NCBI GenBank assembly: GCA_037974335.1 | Contig: CM075756.1 | Span: 9,052,638-9,116,637 of the forward strand | Length of the DNA stretch: 64,000 bases | Direction of reading: 5' to 3' | Source: Prionace glauca | Taxonomy: Eukaryota; Chordata; Chondrichthyes; Carcharhiniformes; Carcharhinidae | Part shown: piece by piece, positions 1 through 11,785 of the stretch | Layout: every line of letters starts with the position of its first letter | Position numbering within the stretch: the first letter of the stretch is position 1 | Notes under the pieces: generated by a model | Databases searched by the model: none | What the model saw: the letters and a program-made list of their open reading frames with translations, nothing else | Told to the model about the DNA's origin: nothing | Made by a program: the position numbers and the translations under genes

Positions 1-84
1 CGCAAATACAATATCGTCTTTGATAAAACTAAGAGGCCCGAACAACCAGAGACAAGAATCGGAGAATAATACAATTCGGGCAGA

Positions 85-709
85 ATGTATTTGGGTCCTG
101 ATTCATGCATCATTGTCTTAATGCTGCCTTGTAAGTTATTTGGTGCGCCCACTCCATTTAATGGGTTTTACATTTGTTTTGAGTGCTTAGAATTGAAATT
201 CTTGCCTTTGGCGCTAAACCAGTCAGCGAAGGCAAATGTAGCCGATGTAAGAGCGGAGCTGAGACCCTGGCTGGTCAATTTTTAGATATTAACTATAAAC
301 CTCCAATTTGTTCGCGTCATAATGTTGCTGCGCCATTTGCTCACTATAAAATTAGTAGCCAGACATCCCTTTAAATTGAATTCCATTTTTCTCTCGCAGA
401 TGTGATTTGTCAGAAGGAGCACCGGATCTTCCAATCCCCAACGCGACAGTCCGTTGAGCGGGGAAAAACCGTGGAGTTCGACTGCCAACAGAGTCAAACA
501 CTGGAGTACATGTATTGGTACCAACAGAAGGAAGCTGGGGGATTGCGGCTGCTTCTGCGTTCATACATCTATAACGAGGGCACAGAGAAAGAAAAAGGCG
601 TCTCCGATAGATACCAAGCGACCAGGATTGATACTGAATCCATTAAACTGAATATAACCGGGGCAAAAGCAGAAGATGAGGCAATCTATTACTGTGCTGC
701 CAGTAGTGT
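85..709 (+). CDS. TRBV: V1: TCR beta-type variable segment (leader + V exon)
   Basis: Variable domain of a T-cell receptor chain, to be joined to D-J by RAG recombination. Leader exon 85-130 starts at ATG and encodes a hydrophobic MYLGPDSCIIVLMLP peptide; donor gtaagt at 131. The intron ends in ctctcgcag and the V exon runs 400-709, phase 1 (split codon T/AT). The V domain shows Cys23 (EFDCQQ), Trp41 in YMYWYQQK, and IYYCAAS at Cys104. A 23-type signal follows directly. It is the only V outside the palindrome on the plus strand and is divergent from the CAWS family. Chain assignment to beta rests on context and on the GVSDRYQ-type framework; gamma is the main alternative. It looks functional, though the leader is only moderately certain. 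Confidence 0.82.
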
Positions 710-748
710 CACAGCGGTGCAAGGAAACCATCCTTCAATTCAAAAACC
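710..748 (+). promoter_or_regulatory. V1 recombination signal, 23-bp spacer
   Basis: Heptamer CACAGCG (710-716), exactly 23 bp spacer, nonamer TCAAAAACC (740-748). Each element is one base from consensus. It sits immediately after the CAAS codons. Confidence 0.9.
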
Positions 749-1284
749 TACCACACTCACTAGAGGTTGTAACGAAACAAAAAAACTATTTATTTAGCGA
801 CTTTAATGTCCATAGACATAACTGCCCAAGGAAATTTTATCAGCCAATATTCGCACGAGTTATGGCGGCGGAGGAGGAGAGAAAGTGGCGATGTTAAAGG
901 AGGGAATTGCAGCGTTACCGGCCCACAGAGAGGAAGGACATCAAAAATCTATCATTATTACTGAAGCAATGATGACATCTAGCGCCCAGAACGACAAATA
1001 AAGAAAAATCAAGGAGCTCCGCCTCTATTTGCAAACGCATGATTGAGGATTAGAAATGTCACTCAAAAGACCAGTATAACCAACTTGTCTCTCGAGCGGA
1101 AGTTCAAAGATTATTATCTGTGTTTCAATTGATAATCCTCTCACTTGTAAACTAGGCAATGCAAGTGATTCTACTCCAGAGAGTTGACCCAAAAGGGATT
1201 ATTAATAGATTATTGCGCTGCCGATGTAGGAGGGCAGATTGAGCGCCGCCAATGTCGGGAGATCAAATCTGTAGAGAGAGTAAC
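749..1284. other. Unassigned spacer 3' of V1
   Basis: No gene, RSS or recognisable repeat seen; short ORFs only. Confidence 0.4.
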
Positions 1285-1510
1285 AATGTACGATCTTCAG
1301 TACCGAGGGAGGGCTGCAGTGTCGGAGGGGCAGTACTGTTGCAGCACCGTAGTATCGGAGCTTCGGTACTGACGTTACAATGCAATTTTGGTGATTTATT
1401 TCCAAGGTAGTGCCGAACTGCTGAAGGGCAGTACTGAGAGAGTGGTGCGCGGCCAGAGGATCAGCGCTGATTAGGAGCTGTGCTGTTCTGTGCGGTCAGT
1501 ACTGAGGAAA
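1285..1510. repeat. Degenerate internal repeat (cagtactg-type)
   Basis: The motif cagtactg or cggtactg recurs about seven times, often beside gagggag and gtgctgc-like words. It looks like an old, decayed interspersed or tandem repeat; no coding content seen. Confidence 0.4.
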
Positions 1511-1789
1511 AGGTACAATGTCGTTTGGTCATTATCGAGGGCGAAGAGAGAAGAAATAACAAAGGTAAGTTGTGACGTGTGGGAATAGCTTAATAACCCT
1601 CCTAGTAACATCTACAGTCTAAGAGGAAATAATGGGGATTGTAAGTAAGGTGCAACAATAATCATGAGTGATCTTAATTTGTGGACGGATTTGATGAATC
1701 AGATCGAAAAAAACCAGCCTGTAAGATAAACTTATAGAATATTTTGGGGAAATTATGGCGTGTCAACTGCTTATCTATGTTTCTTTTAA

Positions 1790-3125
1790 AGCAGTTGAGG
1801 CAACTCACCTCTACCGCCCTCCCAGGCAGCGCATTCCAAACTATGACCACCCTCTGAGCAAACTTTTTTTCTCACACCTTCGCTAAACTTCCTGCTCCTT
1901 TCTTTGAACTTGTGTCCCTTCATTACTGACCCTTCAACAAAATTGAACACCTGCTCCTTATCCATTCTGTCCATGTCCCTCAGAATCTTCCATCAGGTTG
2001 CCTCTCAGTCTTCACAGCTTCAACGAAAACAACCCAAACCTATCTGACCTCTCTTCGTTACTTAAATAATCCATTCCGGGCACCATCCTGGTGAACCGCC
2101 TCTTCAGCACCTCCACGGCAATCACATCCTTGCTATAATGTGGCGACCAGAATTGAGCACGATACACAAGTTGTCGTCTCACCAAAATTCTATACAACTC
2201 CAAGATGACTTTACCGCTTCTATAATCTATGCCTAAATTGATAAAGACAAGTGTTTTTGCCTTTTTCACCGACCTACTAACATGCCCTTCAGCCTTCAGA
2301 GATCTGCAGCCAAACATTCTGAGATCCCTTTGTGCCATAGAACTTCCTGGTATTGTGTCGTTCATTAAATACTTTCTTATCAAATTATTCCTTCCAAAGT
2401 GCATCAGCTCGCACTTCTCAGGGCAGGGTAGGTGTAGGAGGATGCGGCGGCGCGGGCTCGTTGGGCCGAAGGGCCCGTTTCCCGTGCTGGGTTGTTCTTT
2501 GTTCTAAATTCTATCTGCCACTTTTATGCCCATTGACCATTCTGTCTGTACTTTCTTGTAGCCCAAGGCACTCCGCCCCAGTGAAAACCACCCAGTCAAT
2601 CTTTGTGCCATCCGCAAACTTAGTAATCCTATCCCTCACATTGGCATCTATATCATTTTTATAAAAGCCGAATAATAGGGTATCCAGTACACCGGCTTCC
2701 ACTCACTAAAGCAGCCTTCTGCCATTATTCTCTGTTTCCTACAGCTGAGCCAATTTTGAATTCATTTTATCCAAATACTCTGCATCCCATGTGAATTTAC
2801 CTTCTTTACAAATCACGCTTTGTCAAAGACTTTGCTGAAATCCACATAAACTACACCGATTCCACTGACCCATCTATACAACTGGTCTTCTCAAAAATAT
2901 TAAATCGAATTCTGACACATGACCTCCGTCTGGCGAAGCCATGCTGAATATCCTTAATCAAGCTTTGCCTTTCCAAATAGAAATAGTTGTTCTCTTATTC
3001 ACACTACACACCCTTCCAGCGCTCCAAACTACTTCCGGCAGTCAAATGAATTACAGTTTATTTTCACCTTAGCTCATCTTATCAGATTTTTTTCCACTGC
3101 ACTTAAAATCTTTGCCGGAAAACAA
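1790..3125 (-). mobile_element. CR1-like LINE, 5'-truncated, antisense, with nested LINE tail
   Basis: Read on the minus strand, fragments of a non-LTR reverse transcriptase and its C-terminal region are visible (for example VLKRRFTRMVPGMDYLSNEERSDRFGLFSLKL split over pieces, and DRITKFADGTKIDW, a relic of the FADDTK active-site box). The reading frames are broken. A second LINE contributed only its 3' tail (about 2418-2507, plus strand: gggctcgttgggccgaaggg followed by ttgttctttgttc), interrupting the older copy. Confidence 0.75.
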
Positions 3126-3690
3126 AACTCAGCCTCCATTTTGACATTTCAATTGCCACCAAGCTTACTGAGAGCAGCAAATTGCATTTTCACTTCTTGT
3201 TAAAAAGTGCTCTGAAATATCGCTTCTGAATGCGTTGAGTCTATTTATTAATGTGTACACGTTTATTCTGTTAGAAGTAGATTTTCGCTATCTAACCTGC
3301 AACACATTTAGCCATGCTAACCAACTGAATTCTATATCAAGGAAATACAACGCCATGACAGAAAATATTTTGGGGCCTCGTTTCCTTCCATCTCAATCAC
3401 ATGATTATAGATGGTTTGAAACTCTCCCGGGAGAGGAAGCTCCGTGCCTCTCTCCCTCTCACTCTCTCTGAGATAGAATTGTTACAGCGCAGAAGGAGGC
3501 CTTTCTGATCATGCGAACTGATACCGACTCTGCAGTAGTAATTGAAATCATTCTGTTCCTTCTATCTATCTTGTTAATCACTATGAACACTTGTACGTTT
3601 TCTTGCACTGTTTCAGTTTGAATCTCGCCTCGAAAACGTTTGTCAAGAAATGCAGAGACATAGTCAACTTACAGAGGGGCAGAGATAAAA
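3126..3690. other. Unassigned spacer
   Basis: No gene or clear repeat recognised. Confidence 0.35.
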
Positions 3691-3704
3691 AACACACTAT
3701 CTGT

Positions 3705-3967
3705 TATCAGAGTGCAGCTGTCAACGTTGAGCCAGATCGACAGCTGCAAAATAAACAAAGAAGTCAGCCTGGTATGTGGGTTTAACGGCAGGCGAATCAC
3801 ACATCAATTGCAGAAGAAGCCAACAGGCATTGAGTACTTTTCTAACAGTGCAACTGGCGGAGAGCATTGCCTTAAAGGAGAGATTAGCAGAAAAGACTGG
3901 AGCAGTAATCCAGGCATGTTGGCAAATAGTCTTGACGTTTTCAATTCTCCTGCAAGCTACATTTTCT
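3705..3967 (+). pseudogene. Possible variable-domain remnant
   Basis: One frame reads VSLVCGFNGRR, then LQKKPTGIEYFSNS, then LKGEISRKDWSSN. This is the order and spacing of an FR1 Cys, an FR2 QKP-GIEY block and an FR3 KG-ISRKD-SSN block of an Ig or TCR V domain. No Trp is seen in the expected FR2 position, and no YYC or recombination signal follows. If real it is a truncated V relic, nearer to alpha, delta or IgH-type V than to the beta segments around it. The similarity is short and could be chance. Confidence 0.3.
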
Positions 3968-4014
3968 AATTGCAATCGATCCCTGTGACAATAGTCTGAG
4001 ACTAATTAAGTCTG

Positions 4015-4500
4015 TTCAGAAATTTGGAGTCCTATTTAACCCCAAGTTGAATTTCCAAATCTCTATCCGTGCCTAACGTAGCAGCATCTTCCGACCTCGC
4101 ACATGTCTCAGTTCATCTGCAGCGGAAATGCTTCCTGCTACCTTCATTCCACTGTAATCGACAATCCCAATGCACTGTTTGCTTACCTCCCATATCTTAC
4201 CCTCTGTAAAATTGAGTTTGCTGCGAGTCTGATCTTACAGTGAATCCCGTTCCGCCATCAGCCCTTTGCTCGCTGGCCTACATTGGTTGCTGGTCCTGTA
4301 ATATCTAAAAGTTACCTCCTTGCTTTGAAATGCCCCTAGGCCTTGCCCCCGCCTATCTTTGCAAATTCATCTACTCCCACAAACAGTCCACATACTTGCT
4401 TTCATCAAACACTGGCCCTTTTTAGAATCCCAGGTTCCAGAATTGGCGGAGGTGCCTTCAGCTTCTTCCTTTTAGCTCTGCACCTCATTGCTCGTGGAAA
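4015..4500. repeat. Probable ancient interspersed repeat
   Basis: Text such as cattccactgtaatcgac and gaggtgccttcagcttcttcc resembles a dispersed element I associate with shark genomes. It is heavily decayed; family not assigned. Confidence 0.3.
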
Positions 4501-6690
4501 TTGATTCATTCGTGCAGTTTGTTACAAGAAAATAAACAAGAAAGTTCAGGACCGTGGGACGTGGAGGAATGAGCAGAGGACCTGCCCTTCATCACCGTAA
4601 AACCAACCTTCTGGATGGTGAGTGAAGACGAGTAAGTATTCTTTGCCTAGATTTTGAAAACCTTTCGATAAGGAACTACAGCTGTCTGAATACCAAATGT
4701 ATTACTGCTTATGTAATGTGCTGTATCGATTAATGGCTGGAGGAAAGTGTACAAAATTGTTACAGAAAGATCTGTGCAAGTGCCAGGTCGGCAGATGATA
4801 TTATTTGAATTCAATTGGATCTTTCGTGTTTCGAGAGATTGTACGCCTCATTGGCAAATAATGTTTCATTGGATGATGTGCAGTATTTTGCATGTGGAAT
4901 GGGTTCAACGTTTGCATTCAGGGAATCAAAGGGAGAAGAGGGAGGAAGGAAGAGATCTGTACATTCCCTAGAGCGTGCATCTGTGAAGACCCACGTGGAA
5001 TACCATTTAGCATACTCGAGAGTGGATGAATTCATTGTTTGATTATACTGTTTTATATTGACGGAGCTTCAGAAATACTTCCTTTGGCTCATTCTCATAA
5101 GAGTGATATTTAGGCTTTTGCAAATGTGCAGAGGTGAATACTTAAAATATCTGAGTTGTCAAGGAGCAGCGTTCGCCTCTCCGAGTGGGACTGAAAGCCA
5201 TCCCTGTTTTGGGTCACTCAAGTTGACTCTCCTGCATTACTGTGCAGCCAACCGTCCCTATTCATCCGGTAGAAGGGCAGTTGAAATTGTGCCGTCGACG
5301 GGTCACCAAAAGCCTGCGAAATGGGGGAGGATATGAGGAAGAACTTTTATAAATTCAAGCAACAAAGTTTAAGGCCTGAAGTTCGTTGCAAGGAGAGGGT
5401 TTGAAATGGAAACTGGGTGGGGAATTGAGCGAAATAACTTTGCAGGGCTACGGCGTTACAGCAAGAGTAAGTTCGATTGGATGCCTCGATAGAGAGCAGA
5501 CTTAGGCTCAAAGTATTCAATGGCCTCTTTCGTGGCCTAAAGAATCTGTAATTTTGATATAGGCTACACGAGCCGGTAGTCTGTCTGCGCCTTCGTGTAG
5601 AGAAGCCTCAGGTTGGTCTGATGGAAGTTTATTATATGATGAAGGGAAGATATTGTGTTCTGGTTAAAAAAAAAGTTTCAGATTAGGGAGGGCCGGGGGC
5701 CATGATGTTCGATCCGGGTTAAGTTTCAGGTTACTGTTATTACCTCAAATAACGACGGTCTCTGGAACAGTTTGTCGTCTCGTGCAATTGATTTTAATCT
5801 GAATTATTTCAAGTAAGCGTTCGTAAAGTTCTGGCTGGGGCAAGGAATACCACTTGTCAAAGGTTCGCACTGTGCTGAATTAGCAGGTCAACGGATAATT
5901 CCCGCTGTAACTTTTAGAATGTAAAGGTGGTCATAGAGGAAATTCTAAGATAGCTCCGCAGAATTAGCTTGGGTTTCTGTCCGATTTTTATCCTGTCCTA
6001 GGTGTTCACATTGTCTTGAGCGGATGGGCAGTTTGTACATTGTTATAAACGACGTATGTGTGGAGCAACATCGATGGACGGGAAAGCAACCGTCTCTATC
6101 TTATTAACATCAACGCATATTCATAGTTCTTTGACGATAGGAGGTAAAGAGATATTTCACAGGATTAAAGGAATTGATCAGCTGGGAAAAGTGACACGGA
6201 TTTCTTTTGGTGAAGGATAGCAAAATAAAAAGGCCTTGCTGTTTAAAAAGTTGGAGCAGCCCATTGGCCTTTTCCTGTATGAATGACTTCAGTTATATTT
6301 CTTCGAAATGTAATTTAGTCTAGACATGCACAACTTTATTCAAGGAGAACAATCCACTTATGGGCTTTTTTCTGACCAACCTACCTGGAAAATTAAACAG
6401 CACGCCAAAGATAATTGCAAAGCATCATGGTAGCAACCTTTGATTTATTTGTTGCTGATATAGCAAACATGTCAAGTTCAGTTCCTCATTCCGCTTCAGT
6501 TGATTAGACAGGAATTTCATGTTATGCTGGAGACTTCATTGGAGTTAGAGAAGCAGGAGTGGCGACAATGTGCCTGTAGAAGACTCAGTTTCCTGTATTC
6601 AGTTGATTAGGGATGATGTCTTAATTCATATCTTGAAATCCAACATGCATTTAGTTGTCTCTTCGGTTTTAGATAATGACATAGGTCCAG
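4501..6690. other. Unassigned intergenic DNA
   Basis: About 2.2 kb with no V framework, RSS, or recognisable transposon. ORFs are short and lack any family signature. Confidence 0.4.
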
Positions 6691-6694
6691 ATTG

Positions 6695-6830
6695 GCCGCT
6701 AGAGGCGGTACGGTAGCACAGTGATTAGCGCTGTTGCCTCACAGCTCCAGCGACCCAGGTTCAATACTCTGCTGGAGAGTCTGTGCAGACTCAGTGTCTG
6801 TTCTGCACTGTAGGGATTTTATGATTCTCT
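6695..6830 (+). mobile_element. V-SINE fragment
   Basis: Begins ggcggtacggtagcacagtg, with gttgcctcacagc and a B box-like ggttcaat, typical of the tRNA-derived head of V-SINEs. The core and tail are missing or replaced. Confidence 0.7.
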
Positions 6831-6919
6831 CATGATCCACATTAAGCCCCAGCTACCTTTCTTCATTTCATCCCGTCACCAGTTTATTGTCATTCTGCCT
6901 TCCTAAACTAGCAGGACAG

Positions 6920-8420
6920 GAAGGTGTAGCAGGTGTAGGTGCACCCACGCTGCTGTCAGGGGGTATTCCAGAACTTTAGCCAACGATGGTGCAGCAACGC
7001 GATATAGATCCAGGTCAGGTCCCTATGTGGCCTGGAGGGTGACTTTCAACCGGTGATGTTCCCATGTATCTGCTGCTATTGTCTTGCTAGTTTGTAAGGT
7101 TCACGGTTTTAGAATGTGCTGAGCCGCAGCGAGTTGCTGCAATGCATTTTACAAACAGTATACACTGCTGCCATTTTGCATCAGGGCTGGAGGGACTGAG
7201 TGTTAAATGTGATTGATGAATTATCAATCGGTTATCCTTGATTGTTTCATCATCTTGATTGTATTGGTGCTACCTTCATCCAATCAAGTTGGGAGTGTTC
7301 CAGCACACTTCTGACTGACCTCTTGTAGATGCATTGGGGAGTGAGGAGGTAGTTAACCGCTTCAGAATTCCAAGTGCAGGACCCGCCCTCTGCAGCCACG
7401 GTATTTATATGGTTGGACGAGTTCGGTTTCTGTTCAATAGTGACCTCCAACATGTTGATCATGAGGGATTCAGTGAACAGTGCCACAATATCTGACCGGA
7501 CGTTGGTTATGTGCTCGCTCTTTGGCGATCATTGTCTGAAATCTTTATGATGCCAATCTTACTTGATATTTATCACCCTAAGCCTAAAAATTGTCCAAGC
7601 TTTGCTGCATTTGGAATTGAACTACTTGATTAATTGCGAATGGTGCTGAACATTATGCATTCATAATCACTGCTGAAAGTTTCGATGAATGAATGGACAT
7701 TTGTGAAGGAGTTGAATAAGGTTAAGCCTTGTGAGATGCCCTCGGCAACTCCGGCAATGATGTCGTGGTGGGAGGGGGCAGAGGGTGGTGGAAATGACCG
7801 AACTCGAACAACCCCAACAATTCTCCTTTGTATTACATGTGCTTTAGACGAGTGGAGAGTTGCCCCCTGATTTCAATTGGTTTCCATTGACGAGTTTTAC
7901 GAGTGCTCCTTGATGCCACTCATAGTCAGATTACATCATGATATCAACGGCAATCATTATCATCTCACCTGTGAAATTCGGCTCCGTTCACCAAGTTCGT
8001 ACCAAAGCTTTAGTAAGGTCAGTCAGGGACAACTCAAACTGTGACAATGGGCTGATTATTGCTGGGTAAATCTGCTTCATAGCACTGTCAATTACACTTT
8101 CATCACTTTACTGATGATCAACAGTAGGTTAACGCGGCAGTAATTGGCTGGTTGGATTTGTCCTTTCTGTAAATAGGATTTCTCGATTGTCAGTGAATGC
8201 CAGTGTTGCAATTCTGCTGGAACATTTGGGCCTGGACATGGGCAGTTCTGGACTACAGTTCTTCAATACTTATTACCAGAATTTTGTCAGACGCCTTGGC
8301 CTTAGTAATATTCAGTCATTTTAGCAGCTTCTTGCTATCAAATGGACTGAATTAAATTGCTGAACGCTGTGATCAGACTTGGATTTTCTACTGACGCACT
8401 TATGTCTTTTACATGCGATT
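6920..8420 (-). mobile_element. Non-LTR retrotransposon remnant (jockey/I-like), antisense
   Basis: On the minus strand, broken frames still read SSNHINTVAAEGG, VNYLLTPQCIYKRSVRSVLEH and similar. These match the C-terminal part of a LINE reverse transcriptase whose consensus I recall as WSSHINTVAA and THLLTPQSL. Upstream parts (7500-8400) follow the same element in order. It differs from the CR1-like copies elsewhere in the window and is much more decayed, hence older. Confidence 0.65.
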
Positions 8421-8599
8421 CCACATCCTCGGCAATTAATCCTCACTTAACTCACATCCCTTCTTGTTGATTCCCAACACCCGCCACAGATCTAATCTAG
8501 CAGCTATCTCATTCAGGTCTGTTAGTTCGGTCAGTAGTAATGCTACTTCAGCACTCTTGGCCACAGCTGTTTAACTCTCCTATCCAGAGAATACTTGCC

Positions 8600-8970
8600 A
8601 CTACTACTTCGAGAAGAACATTAGTGAACCAGATAGATTTTTACGCCAATCGATATCATTGGACTCTTAATTTCATATTTTTACTGAATTCAAATTTGCC
8701 ATGGTGGGATTCGAAGCAGGGTCCCCATATCGATTGGTTCTCTGGATTACGAATCCTGTAGCAATGCCACTACACTACTGACTTGTCGAGCAGATTTTTT
8801 TCCCTGAAGTGCATTAGTGAAACAGGGCGGTTTTTACGACAATCAACGAAAGTTTCAAGTTGCTATTAGATTTGTAGTTCCAGATTTTATTGAATTAAAA
8901 TTTCACTACCGACTTAGATTTGCGTACTCAGAAGATTACCTAATCCGGTAATAATACAACTACATTACTG
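8600..8970 (-). mobile_element. Fragments of a second tRNA-derived SINE family (SINE-b)
   Basis: Two pieces: about 8600-8785 (gattcgaagcagggtcccca in antisense, then the accactacactactgac end) and 8810-8965, which repeats the same order in a more degraded form. The better copy of the family is at 33735-34085. Confidence 0.55.
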
Positions 8971-9164
8971 CCTCCTTTGTAAGAGAGAGCAGGCAAGGAT
9001 GACAGGTTTCCATCATTAAAGGAGCATTGGTGAACCGTATGATACTTCACGCTTCGTGGTCATTCTTACTGTCAGTAGCATTTCTTTAGAGTGTATTAAT
9101 TGGACACTTATTAGCTGCATTAGTGGAATTTGAACCTATTGCGAAGATGTGTTAAATCTAGGTG

Positions 9165-9480
9165 CTAATGGTGGAAAGTAGAGTAGCACAGTGGTTAGCA
9201 CTGCTGCCTCACCAGCGCTAAGGACGCAGGTTCAATTCCGACCTTAAGTCACCGACTGTGCGGAGGCAGCACGTTCTCCCCATGTCTGCGTGGGTTTCCT
9301 CCGGGTATTCAGGTTTCCTCTCACATTCGGAAAGACGTGCTGGCCAAGGTGCATTGTCCATGCTAAATTCTTCTTCAGTGTGCCCAAGCAGGCACTGGAT
9401 TTCGGTGCTGAGGCGATTTTCGCAGTAACCTCAATGTAAACCTACATGTGACATGAATAAATTAACTTAAACGTCACCAA
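9165..9480 (+). mobile_element. V-SINE, nearly full length
   Basis: tRNA-like head (gtagcacagtggttagcact, B box ggttcaattcc), conserved central domain (tgcgtgggtttcctccggg) and a tail ending in gacatgaataaattaa. Confidence 0.85.
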
Positions 9481-9868
9481 TATTACTAACATTTATTGTC
9501 CAAATATGAGCAAATTGAGTGGTCGGAAATGGTACGTTGAATTATCGCTGGCTTCTTCCATGCTTCACTACAGGATCGTATTGCACTAATTAGACCACGA
9601 ATTATTACATTTAATTAACTTAATCCAGAACAGTGATCCTGGCTAGACTTTAGCACAGTCAAAGAGATATGAAAACATAACAGGATGAACTCGAAGATCT
9701 AGGGAACCACTTTTTTTAATATTCTTCCTGCCTCTCCTTCAGCTCCCAAAACTTCCCCTGTCATCAAGCTCTTGCTGAAGGTATCACTCACCAGCTGTAA
9801 CCCAGCCTGTGAAGAGGAAAAGCTTTAACACTTGCCAAGAATTTTATCCTGAGGTCGGTTCTGAAGTT

Positions 9869-9907
9869 GGTTTATGTACAGCCACCAATACAGTCTTCAT
9901 CGGTGTG
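9869..9907 (-). promoter_or_regulatory. V2 recombination signal, 23-bp spacer
   Basis: On the minus strand: heptamer CACACCG (two changes from CACAGTG, outside the critical CAC), 23 bp spacer, nonamer ACATAAACC (one change). Probably weak. Confidence 0.8.
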
Positions 9908-10209
9908 CTCACTGCTTGCACAGTAATACACTGCAGAATCTGCAGCCTTAACCTTTAAGATCTTTAAGGTGCTCCTTTTCTCCTCGGCTCTTTCAATCTC
10001 CACCTCGCCCTTAAAGTCTTCTTCGTAAGAGGGTGATATTCCAGTTCTAGAATAACCAATTAGAATGAGGCCATGGCCGTCGTATTGCCGATACCAGAGC
10101 ATAACCGATTTGCTGCTGTCATTCTGATAACAGTTTAGCTCTGCTTGCTCGTCTATGTCCGATGTTAGCTCACTTGGCCACTGGTGGATTATCTCTGCCA
10201 TTGTTTTGC
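9908..10209 (-). CDS. TRBV: V2: TCR beta-type variable segment (V exon)
   Basis: V exon begins after acceptor ttctttctccag in phase 1 and encodes KTMAEIIHQWPSELTS, Cys23 in AELNCYQND, Trp41 in VMLWYRQYDGHG, an FR3 with LKILKVKAADSAVYYC, and CASS at the 3' end. CASS is the typical beta V ending. The exon is open throughout. I could not find a convincing leader exon: a candidate ATG peptide just upstream would leave an intron of only about 22 bp, too short to splice. The heptamer is also off consensus. The segment may therefore be an ORF of uncertain use. Confidence 0.8.
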
Positions 10210-10499
10210 CTGGAGAAAGAAGAATATTTACGAAATTCAGAGCACCATTCAATGTATGATAACCAGATGTGTAGAAGCATTCATAGATCAATAATAGATA
10301 AACTTATAGATAGACTGTGAATAGATTATAAAGCAGAAAGGATGGAGAACTGATGGATGTATCCATCAACCGATCTGTAGATTTAAAAAGAGGAATGTAA
10401 CTGGCTGGATATTGTTGGATAACGGATAAGTAGACTAAGTACATCGATAACTTTTGTAGGGCCGTAGGGCCTGTTTCCTGTGCTGTGCTGTAACAAATA

Positions 10500-11455
10500 G
10501 CGAGTTAAAAAAAACGATGGGAGACAGACTTAATATACACATTGAATGATTAGATAGATGCAAATAAATAGAAGATATGTGCAATATAGATGGTGAAGCA
10601 ACGTCAGCGAGAAAAAAAGAGACCAGAGATTCGATCGATTAGCATTGATTGTTAAGCTAACGGTCATTTCCTGGAAAGAAAATCATGAGCAAAATGTGTT
10701 TACTTCCAAATTTCATCAAATATCATATTCCACACAGTTTAAGCAAATATTCAAAGACGTAACATCAGGCCAATGCCACTAGTAGAAAATGTAACAGCAT
10801 TTTGTTTTTTTCTCCAACCTATTTCGGTCAACGTTGATGTAATGTTGGCGCCAGTATTATAAACCTGGAATACATACTTGAAAACAGAGCGCAGAGGATA
10901 ACAAAGAGACAAGATAAGAACATTCTGCAGGCTTGGCGGCTGAATCTGCAACTGGACCAATTTCAAAGTGACATCAGGACGGGGGTCCTGTTTCCTTCCT
11001 ACTTCTCACTTCCGTTATGAGATCTTGTTCAGACGCTCTGGTGGAATACAATGCGAAAAAGTAAGAAATCCTAATCTGTATCAATATCGAATTGCAAATT
11101 CCGATTGGCGGTGGGTGGAAGCTGGTATGTTACTGGCTCAGTTGCCCGTCCGCCCCGCCCCCCCCCCCCCCCCCCCCCCCAGCCCTGCTCGCCCGCCCTC
11201 GATTATAATTAAGGTAGAGAGCCATGGGGTGCCTATATCTTTAAGGCGCAATTTGAGATTGCTTACATGGTGATAGTTGAGAAATCGAATACCGACGGTA
11301 CAGAGCATGTAAAGGCGCCTGAGATTATTTATATTTTTTTCACCCAGACGGCTAAACGCATAAATTAATTTATTAAAAATGTGTGGTTGCCTACTGTTAT
11401 TCCTGTATACTTCAGAACTTTGCTATTTTTTCATCGCCAGCTTCAAGTGTAACAC
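10500..11455. other. Spacer with poly-C tract
   Basis: Contains a run of about 23 cytosines at 11158-11180 inside C-rich DNA, and weak AGAT-rich sequence at its left edge. No gene supported. Confidence 0.5.
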
Positions 11456-11457
11456 TG

Positions 11458-11785
11458 AAAGGACGGCACCGTGGCACAGTGCTCAGCGTTGCTGTCTCAC
11501 AGCGCCAGGGATCCGGGTTCAATTCCAGCCTCTGGTCATTGTGTGGAATTGGCACATTCTCCCCCTGTCTGCGTGGATTTCCTCCGGGTACTCCTGTTTC
11601 CTCCCACAATCCAAACATGTGCGGGTTAGGTTGATTGGCCATGCTAAATTGACCCTAGTGTCAGAAGGTTAACAGGGTAAATGTGTGGTGTTACGGGGAT
11701 AGGACTTGGGTGGGATTGTGGTCGGTACAGATTCGATGGGCCGAATGGCCTCTTTCTCTACTATAGAGACTCTTAGATTCTTTGG
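11458..11785 (+). mobile_element. V-SINE with LINE-type tail
   Basis: Head ggacggcaccgtggcacagt, B box gggttcaattcc, core cctccgggtactcctgtttc, tail gattcgatgggccgaatggc followed by a short A/T-rich end. Confidence 0.85.

Noticed and set aside
11101-11273. Proline-rich ORF at the poly-C tract
   Set aside because: Produced by a run of about 23 cytosines; low-complexity artefact.
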